Below are positions 56,510-64,000 of a stretch of 64,000 nucleotides of DNA, one piece after another. Source of the DNA: Gyromitra esculenta (Eukaryota > Ascomycota > Pezizomycetes > Pezizales > Discinaceae); the NCBI GenBank assembly GCA_038503075.1, contig JBCAML010000017.1:806001-870000 (forward strand), given 5' to 3'. Below the pieces are notes generated by a model. That model worked only from the letters and a program-made list of their open reading frames with translations, did not search any database and was not told the DNA's origin. A program made the translations under genes and the position numbers. Numbering within the stretch: position 1 is the stretch's first letter; each line of letters begins with the position of its first letter.

Positions 56510-58974
56510 CTACATGTAGTGGCTATGGTGGCGGTCGACATGCTGAGGAGGTGCCGAAACATAATGCGGATGATAAGGGTGGGAATCCGACGAGAAATGT
56601 GTAGCTTGTATCAGTGGGTTAACTTGGGGTAATCGGCGTACGGGAGCTTGTTGCTGTTGTTGCTGGCGCTGGTATTGGGTATATTCAGCAGATGGAGGCG
56701 GGTTTTGGCGAAGTAGAGAAGATTGCAAAAGTGATGAAGGCTGTGATGGAGGATCAGGGGCCTCCCAGCCCCACCTGATCTTAAGTTCCTTGTATACGAA
56801 ACCAACCCTCCATCCGGTCTCCTTTGTGATTTTCTGGAAGATTTCCAAAATCTCCTCTTGTTCTCGTCGAACTGTTAAACACTCCGCAGCAATTGCTAAG
56901 GATCGTAAAGCAACACTGGCAACACCTCGGTCCTTTACATGGGCCGCAATGCCACAAATCTGATGGGAATGCATCATGATCACCTCGTGCATCTCGTCGG
57001 GTTCTCTGGGTAAGAATGGATTGATTTGCGCCAAAAGCACCATGGCTGTGTGATAGAAGAGACGCGCTACAATGGCAGATCTTTTGACGAGCCAGACCTC
57101 TGGAAATGCAGATTTTGTCGAAGTCTGATAAGAGTAGAGAAATGCCAATGGATGCATATTTCGTGGACAATGATCATTCCAAGCGATGCATAAAGTTCTC
57201 AGGCGCTTCCATTCCTCGTACCGCTTCTGTGTCTCGTTGTTGATATAGATTTGTTCAGTGACAGTGGTTGCTTCCTGATTTCGAGGGATAGTAGCCCTGA
57301 AATTCGCAATTTTTGCCAGAACGTAGATGATTCGATAAGCCCACAGCTCTTCTTTTCCAGGTTCGCAATCCCGGCTAAAGTCCATATCAACACCCCATTC
57401 ATCTGGCTCCCAGGCCACTTCCCAGTTAAAGTGTAGACAGCTGAGCAATTCCATGCTCACGTTCAACCAGAAACAAGCCCCGCCGATTCCTCTCGTTCTA
57501 GCGTTCCACCCACATTCCTTCAAGAGAGCGCGTGCTCCTGCAATATGATTCATGCGTTGAGTAGCTCGTTCAGACATAATCTCATAAACATTAAGAATGA
57601 CTGCTGTTGTCGCACACATTTCCGTGTCACGATTAGGGTTTTGTAAAGAATTGAGAAGAAGGCGTGTAGCTGTATCATAATAATTTAGTGCCTTATCCTC
57701 ATGATATGCAGGATTAACCAATGTGAGATGACGAGCTCCACAAGCGAGAAAAGCGTTAAGAAGCATAGGTTCACCAAGAGAGGAAAACGGCAGAAGACGT
57801 GAAAACTATAGGTCGAAATATTAGCAAATCCCGTCCACAAACGTACCAGCTCCGATGTTATTACATGTTTATATGGATCAAGACTATCCATCCAAATCCC
57901 TACTTCCTCTACGAACACCTGCATAAATAACGTTTCCTCTGGATTATTCAGATAACCACGAACTTCTTTTTGGGGGGGAGGCGGAGTCATAGTGTGATCC
58001 GAATTCATCGTTGAGGATGGAGGAGGTGGTGGAGGTGGTGGAGGTGGCGGCGGCGGCGGCGGCGGGACATAAGTTGTATTATACGATTGCCGATGGGTAT
58101 GAGGTTTCGCATCATCATAATTATTATTGCCTTCGCTAGTATGAGTGGGGGTTGGTAGAAGTGGAAGAATTGGAGGTAAGGTAGTGTGGATAGCTGATGG
58201 AGCTGAGCTAATCTTTGCTGTAGATCGCGGAGTGGGCGGAGAGTTCCTTGTGGCCTTTGGTGGAGTTGCACGGGCGAATGCCGCATATCGTCCAATACCA
58301 CCAGCATATTCCGAGGCAATATCTCGGGACTCATCTTGGAAATGCACTAGGGAAATTATTCTTCAGCTATTGTTCGTTTGGTGTTAGAAATGACTGTCAC
58401 TCACCTTTCCACTCATGTGATTTGGGGATCACAGGAGGCTGCTCGGTCTGAATATCGATGAAATTGAGCCGTACACCACGCTTACATATTCGGCTGGATT
58501 TCCGACAATTCTGAGAGAAACAATCAGTCTAAAGATTTCTACAATACACAAACATAAATTTTTACTAACCTGACAATCTGGAGCAGCTTCATCGCCTGTG
58601 AAGAGAGGGATTAGCACCAAAAGAACAGTGATCGACGAACTGGAAAGGGGAGCGCAAACATTTCAGATGACGTTCTCTATAGCATTTGTTAATTATCTTG
58701 TCCGCAATTTAATTTAATTTTTTTTTATAAATGAACGAAGAGACTAACCTGCAGGTAAGGCTAAGTGCGCATCCAAAAGTCTCGTCAGTATAAAAATTCT
58801 AGTGTAAACATTGTTTTGAAGTAGTAGAATTGCAGATCATACCATCCTGCACACTCGGTTAGTTGATCGTTCAGTAACGTGCCCGGGAATCTAGCAAAAA
58901 AAGAGACAAGGGAGGTGAATACCTGTCCGCACTCGCTTCGGCCGATTGACCACGGCCGTCTCATCCGCGGCCAT
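56510..58974 (-). CDS. Zn2Cys6 transcription factor with fungal-specific transcription factor domain, 670 aa
   Basis: A fungal binuclear zinc-cluster regulator. Eight exons: 58923-58974, 58843-58846, 58749-58760, 58660-58676, 58570-58595, 58405-58510, 57847-58346 and 56510-57805 (52, 4, 12, 17, 26, 106, 500 and 1296 nt). The spliced N-terminus has six Cys at 19, 22, 29, 36, 39 and 46 (TGCLTCRERHLKCDE, then DCQNCRKSSRICKRG), the exact canonical spacing, followed by VRLNFIDIQ and HEWKVHFQDESRDIASEYAG. A 16-Pro run lies near 155. The C-terminal regulatory domain (about 205-560) has LLNAFLACGARHLTLVNPAY, ATTAVILNVYEIMSERATQR, MNHIAGARALLKECGWNAR and CFWLNVSMELLSCLHFNWEV, as in PF11951-type factors. 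The tail is Gln/Pro/His-rich. Target genes are unknown. The four tiny exons are unusual. Confidence 0.9.
58660..58676 (-). other. 17-nt internal coding exon of the Zn2Cys6 gene
   Basis: AGAACGTCATCTGAAAT lies between CTATAG and GTTTGC. It encodes ERHLK, with partial codons at both ends (AG|A and T|GC), bridging the second and third Cys. Confidence 0.8.
58749..58760 (-). other. 12-nt internal coding exon of the Zn2Cys6 gene
   Basis: CCTTACCTGCAG lies between CACTTAG and GTTAGT. It completes TG|C and encodes LTC plus AG of the next Arg codon. Confidence 0.75.
58843..58846 (-). other. 4-nt microexon of the Zn2Cys6 gene
   Basis: GATG lies between acceptor GTGTGCAG (preceded by a CAACTAACC branch point) and donor GTATGA. 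Joined to ACAG before and C-CTTACC after, it yields Thr-Gly-Cys-Leu-Thr-Cys. Without it the frame is lost and the first Cys of the cluster is missing. Confidence 0.7.
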
Positions 58975-61900
58975 CAATCCTGCCTCCCTCTTCACTCCGG
59001 CACGGAGTTGACCTAGACGATTCGTCTTCTTTGTGCTTAGGCGGCGCGAAGAACCAGCGCCGAATGCAAGAAGACTTGGTTGAGAAAGCGTAGCGACTGA
59101 CGTGATGACGGGTACGGGAGCTGGCCTTGGAAGTACCAGCTGGGTGATGAATAGATTCTTCTAGGGGCGTGTATGTGAATGAAGAGCCGAGTTCAAGGGC
59201 ACGGAACTCGCGTATGTATGTATATTTGTGCACGACGCAAGGGAGACGTTGCCCGCACACAATCGGTAGGTCGTTTCCTTGCTTCTGGACCGTCGCCTTT
59301 ATCTAAACAGTGTTGAATGTGTATGATATGGGGCGTATGATATGATATACTGCCGAACAGTCAACAACGTGGCGTCATACGGTCGTGTATGTCCTTGGCC
59401 GTACCGTCAAGTGAGCCGTTCTTCTTTGCGGATGTCAAGCCTAATTCTTACAGACGCAGTTCTCTCCGTCTATCCTGGCTGCTGTCAACCGTAATTATAA
59501 AACAAGCACAGACCCAGAAAACAGCTTCCTGGGATGTGCTATGGTTCGTAGTGGATTGGACGTTGGAAACGGGCAGATAGATGGGCACAGTCTTCGTTTG
59601 TATGTATGTATGTATCAAACAAGGCCTAAAGATGCTTGGGTTGGGGGTTCAGATGTTGAGAGGTAGAAAGTCGAAGGTCTGCTATCCTAGATTTCACGCC
59701 GCGGAAGGGGAATAAGGACCAAGTAATGCTGGGATGTTGGGGGAGAAGTACTGGGCTTACTAGATAGCAGTTTTTTTTCTTCTAACAGAAGCGAGAGTGA
59801 AAAAACGGGGGCAGGAGTAAGGGGATGTGCTGGGTAGATATGGGGTTCCATCTGAGTGACAGATTCCACCGGGAAGGTTTTGCATATCCCTACCCCGAGA
59901 ACACTCTCCTCTCCCTCTCTGCCCGTAGGGATTATGTGCCTCCTTGCAATTGTTCACTCGGGCTTGAGGAGATGGTGCATCGCTCAAACCGTGGACTTTT
60001 AATGGCTTTGTGCACAGCGCTGAAGTAACGTCTTTGTGACATCTACCGGAGGAGGAAAGGTTCCTGGGGATCTGGAAACGCAGTTTGGCAGGAATGTACG
60101 TACCCAATGTTCCCACCCCAGAATGCGAGACTACAGTTGTAGATTGAGGGGCTGCGCGTCTATGCAAAAAATAAAAACTCTCTCTAACGAAAGCCTTGCT
60201 CCCCTAAGCGCTCTCAGTACACACTACACTGGACAGGTTCTCGACATGAAGTTGCAGACCGTGATGGCTATGGGCTCGGAAAAGTAAATAGTAATAGCTC
60301 AGTACATGGACTGGGTTGCCCAGTCGTTCCTGATCCTGATCGTGCTAGTTGCGGGTTCAGTGACAGCTGCTGTACTTACCCGAGGAACCTTTCTCTCGAG
60401 AGCTTATCCCGACTTCTTTTTTAGATCTGGGCTCGAAATTACGGCTGTCGAGATACCTGCTAGATTGAGGCTTGATGCGGAGAACCGCTACGTCGGGATT
60501 AGGCAATCGGCCCAGAGGCTGTGCGTGCTGCGAAACATGATTCGCCTGCGCTTCATGCCGTGACGAGTGTGGGGGGGGAGGGAAGCATGAGGCGGTGCGC
60601 GAAAGATGACCATCGCCGTGCAGCAGGGAGAATTTCCGGGTAAAAATAATATGGGGGGAGAGCACAGAAATAACGTGGCTCACCAAGATAGAAATAGCTG
60701 CAGACCCGGGCAAGTTGGGACCAATAGGCGCCAGCGAACAGTCGTGATAGGTACACGGAAAAGAGGCTGAATGCACCAGGCTGAGGTAAGTTAAGCTCTT
60801 GCACGGAATGCCATCGAATAATCTTATTCATTTCCCATGGTTGTGGGATTGGAAGCTGAAATCGAATAGATCTGATATGGTGTCTGTAGCACCAGCTACC
60901 GGTAAATCGATCCCGCGGATATTACAGGGTAGGCTTAACGGCCGACAGATGTTTCCTCTATCAATAGGTACCGGTACGTGCGTATTTAATATTACATGTA
61001 CTTGCCAGTAGCCAGTTGCATGGTGCACTGAGAAATCCGTATTCCCATATACACATACACGCTCAGCCATTCACCATCCACCCTCAATCAACTCTCCGGA
61101 ATCCGCAACACAATTCGACTGGAGTTTAGCCATAACTATGTACATGTGTGTCTGCAATTGCCCCGACCTCACTACTTCGCCTCGCCGTAAGGTTGTTGTA
61201 CGTCAACAGCAGTACCCGCATCATCTCTATGCCGATGAGCATCTGAAGTAGGAGCCTGAACTTAACCAGAGCCCATCTCAATTCGGCTAATGCCATCATG
61301 GCATTGGCAACTTCAGCCGTCTAAAAAAAGGTTGGATGTGAAATTTCACAGCCACAGGGATAACGGACAGACAATTAGTCGAGCCCCCTAGGCGCGCGAT
61401 ATCGCAGCATTCCTTCAGTCACCCACTGGCCATCGGTTTTATTGAGTTTTTGCGTATCACTATCGATCGGTGTGCATCTGTGGCATGTATTCGTTGAGTG
61501 TGCTTGTACTGCAGTTATATGCTTGAGATTAGCAGCAACAACCTCAACCTACCCCTCGGCGTGTTTACGTGGGGCTGAGGGGGTAGATTTTCAAACCGAG
61601 CCGGCATGTCTCGGAGGCAGGGCGCGTGGCACAGTGTAGCGGATTGTGCCCGCGGTTTCGTTTCAATGACTACATGTAGATGCTATTTTGTACCCTGACA
61701 GTAACTGCGTTTCCCATAAATTTATTTTGATGCTCGGTCCTGATCAAGCGCCAACTATCTCTGCAAATCAACCCTTTAAACATAGAGCTTGCACCCACCA
61801 TTACCTGTGCCCTTATAACTTCTTTTTATCTGATACATGCCTTTGCTTTTTTCATGCCAAATTAACATATGCTGCCATTTAGAAGACGCAGTAGACGGGG

Positions 61901-63453
61901 GCATTCAATTCGAAAAGCTATAGGCAGAAGATGTGCTCAGTTTTCTAACATGTCTACTCTACCAAAACCGAATGTCCCGTGATGCCTGCCATTTTAAACT
62001 CGACTAGTTTGCTTGTTCCCGTGATGACCAACTGTTCTTCCTGGATTCCGATCTTTCCCCTCACCAAGATCCTGCCGGGTGATGGATATGGACCACGAAA
62101 ACAAGACAACCTCCTGTACGTATTGTTTTCCGGTAATGTTGTATGTTTGGTACTGATGATTTGGAATTACATAGCACGTGTGGTGAATTCATGTTTAAGT
62201 CCCGGATGGAGTTAGCCCGCACGAATAAGCAACTACAGAGACCATCTTAGATCACGATTCTGCTGGTTTTCGATCAATCTTTCAATTATCTCCCCTTCCG
62301 AGAGCGCCTGGAGGAAACCAGAGAAAGATGGGACGGCCCTTCTCTGCTGAACCCCCACCCCCCGGGGGAGGGGCTTTGCGTGGAGCAGAAAATGTCTAGC
62401 TTAAATCATAATATATCACTCGGAATTTCACCCTGCCGCTTTAACAGCAAATTCCTTCAAGGCCCTCCTATTTATCTATTTAATAGGTACGTCCTCTTGA
62501 GGCCCTGATAACATCTAGTAGCGTATTCCAACAGGTCAAATGCCTCGCAATCAAGCTAAACATAATGATCAGTTTCTTCGAGTGCACACCACCAGCTTTG
62601 TTTAGCCCAAATAACAGACAAAGCAATATTTGTTGTTTATGGCCGATACTCTTCTGACACCCTGGAGATAAAATCTCTTTTGTACACAAACTCTCTCTGG
62701 CAGGAAGCCACTTTCAATATCAGTAGCACTTCTCTAATAGGGGTTATCGACCTAAGAAATCGTAGGCCCGTCCAGCCTTCTATAGAAGGGTCGCTGACAG
62801 GGGCTCAATTCCTCCGAAGGCAAAGGAGCTAGGACAGAAATTAGTTCGGGGATCATTCAAGGGTCGATATGGGGGCTGTCTATTTGTTCTAACCCCTGCC
62901 AGAAGGCGGTATATCTAAGGGGTATATAGGGGAAGAGCTAAGTGGATGAGTATCCGTGACCGTGACCGTGACCGTGACTGCAGCTGTGCGAAATGCGAAG
63001 CTATATGTAGATATAAGATCGCCGCCTTATTCGTGAACATTAATTTCCCGAAGACATCAGATGAAATCCTCGACTGTGTTGGTTGTCGTGTCACGCCACA
63101 ATTACGGGGGCCTGGGTTCTGGACTGAATAACGGGAACTATTTTAGGTCGACGGGAACAGGGTCCAGGATGCAATTCCTGTCTGACAGGAGATTCCCAGG
63201 GATCCTTGTGCTGTTTCTATCTGAGAACTATATGTATCTTGGTAAAGAAGTATCTCTAAAATCGACTCCTTTTTCTGCGTTTTCGCTTCATCGGCGATTC
63301 TAGGTAATATAGTGACTCTAAATTACAGACACTAATTGTTTTTCACAGGGACTATAACTGCCGATTCGAACCGGAGCAACTAGAGTCTAAGCCTTTTATT
63401 CAGTCTATTATTTTGAGATAAAAGTCGAAGGTAGGAAAATCTATACAATCTCT
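58975..63453. other. 4.5-kb intergenic region, no gene supported
   Basis: Many short frames on both strands, none with recognisable motifs. It holds (GTAT)n at 59598-59616, TACATGTA at 60993, CTACATGTAG at 61670-61679, and a (CCGTGA)n run near 62954-62980. A GATTCGAACC string at about 63364 resembles a tRNA B box, but no tRNA fold surrounds it. Confidence 0.5.
62954..62980. repeat. (CCGTGA)n short tandem repeat
   Basis: About four CCGTGA hexamers in tandem in intergenic DNA. Confidence 0.8.
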
Positions 63454-64000
63454 CTACTCCTCTTTTTCTACCCTACCTGTGCCCTTCCGTAATAGTCCTA
63501 TGGCATACAATAGCCCTTCGTTCAATACTTTTTCGTCACCGATAAATTCGATTTCTGCCGTCTTCTCCACGATCTTCTTGAGAGCTTCATTCCCCTCTGT
63601 AATATTTTCCCACTGGCCCATCGCATGTGCGAATTTCTCGATCGTGGGAGAACCGTCTGAATGAATTACAGATACATAAAAGGTGTTGTTGGTGGTATCG
63701 ACAGCGATATCGAGGGGGCTTCCTGAGAGAGGGAGGATCACAGAATGAGTGAGTTCCGAGTCAAGCGTGAAGACAAAAACTGTTGGAACACTCTCGAATA
63801 TCACAGCTAGTGCTTTCAACTGCGGTATCTCCCATATGCCAACCACAGTTATCTTAAATTCCTTCTCGCCGCCTGCCCTTTCCGCATCACCATGGTCGTG
63901 TTTTCCGCCTCCAACCTTTCCGCCCATGACGCTCTTAACCAGCCCCGCAACTTCCACTTTTTGCAGCACCTTCCCGCTTCTCCAATCCCACCTTAGCAGG
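63454..64000 (-). CDS. TRM82: TRM82/WDR4-like tRNA m7G46 methyltransferase non-catalytic subunit, C-terminal part (5' end beyond window)
   Basis: TRM82 is the WD-repeat partner that stabilises TRM8, which methylates G46 of tRNAs to m7G. Only about 182 C-terminal codons are inside the window; the frame runs off the right edge without a start. The visible segments suit the last propeller blades: LLRWDWRSGKVLQKVEVAGL at the edge, then EFKITVVGIWEIPQLKALAV, VIFESVPTVFVFTLDSELTH and SVILPLSGSPLDIAVDTTNN. A short charged tail ends GTGRVEKEE. The RWDWRSGK phrase and the VPTVFVF blade are typical of fungal TRM82. Introns beyond the edge are unknown. Confidence 0.85.
   Translation of the reverse strand, partial: LLRWDWRSGKVLQKVEVAGLVKSVMGGKVGGGKHDHGDAERAGGEKEFKITVVGIWEIPQLKALAVIFESVPTVFVFTLDSELTHSVILPLSGSPLDIAVDTTNNTFYVSVIHSDGSPTIEKFAHAMGQWENITEGNEALKKIVEKTAEIEFIGDEKVLNEGLLYAIGLLRKGTGRVEKEE

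Noticed and set aside
63350..63445. Possible tRNA (GGTTCGAATC on the minus strand)
   Set aside because: No A box, anticodon arm or matching acceptor stem could be placed around the B-box-like string.

Overview
The window reads as nuclear DNA of a filamentous ascomycete (Pezizomycotina). Most genes are split by short GT..AG introns (roughly 50-130 nt), often with CTAAC/CTGAC-like branch points. The recognisable proteins include fungal forms: a Zn2Cys6 regulator with a fungal-specific transcription factor domain, a TYW4 methyltransferase-Kelch-JmjC fusion, ATG18 and ALG3. About 21 protein genes are spread over 64 kb with long intergenic stretches and scattered small transposon relics. That would suit a moderately expanded genome such as a Pezizomycetes species, but this placement is only a guess. 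No rRNA, tRNA, CRISPR, viral or toxin gene was recognised.

Layout. 0-7 kb: small hypothetical gene (+), conserved nuclear-type protein (-), ALG3 (+), EIF1AD-like translation factor (-). 10-13 kb: large disordered protein (-). 17-23 kb: MFS transporter (-), hypothetical (-), DNA polymerase delta subunit 4 (-). 23.8-26.6 kb: RBR ubiquitin ligase (-). 28.3-35.6 kb: HUB1 (-) divergent from a mitochondrial-type 3-oxoacyl-ACP reductase (+), UBA2 (-) divergent from queuosine glycosylase QNG1 (+). 35.6-42.4 kb: AT-rich gene desert with repeat relics. 42.4-52.5 kb: thioredoxin (+), OTU protease (-), TFIIA gamma (+), TYW4 (-), ATG18 (+). 53.8 kb: Cys-rich orphan (+). 56.5-59.0 kb: Zn2Cys6 regulator (-). 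63.5 kb to the end: the 3' part of TRM82 (-). Exon junctions were built by hand by keeping the reading frame and matching known family sequence; for nearly all multi-exon genes the exon lengths sum to an exact multiple of three.

Functional themes. Four genes belong to ubiquitin or ubiquitin-like pathways (RBR E3, HUB1, UBA2, OTU). Three act in tRNA modification or its salvage (QNG1, TYW4, TRM82). They are not arranged as operons and look like ordinary housekeeping neighbours.

Most notable: (1) the Zn2Cys6 DNA-binding domain is assembled from successive coding exons of 52, 4, 12, 17, 26 and 106 nt; joined, they give a perfect C-x2-C-x6-C-x6-C-x2-C-x6-C pattern. (2) HUB1, itself a splicing modifier in other fungi, ends in a 13-nt coding exon that supplies its Tyr-Tyr tail, and its expected ATG reads ATT. 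(3) The 10-bp palindrome CTACATGTAG occurs at least eight times, where about 0.06 is expected by chance. (4) Several MITE-like families with TA target duplications are present, one nested in the shared UBA2/QNG1 promoter.
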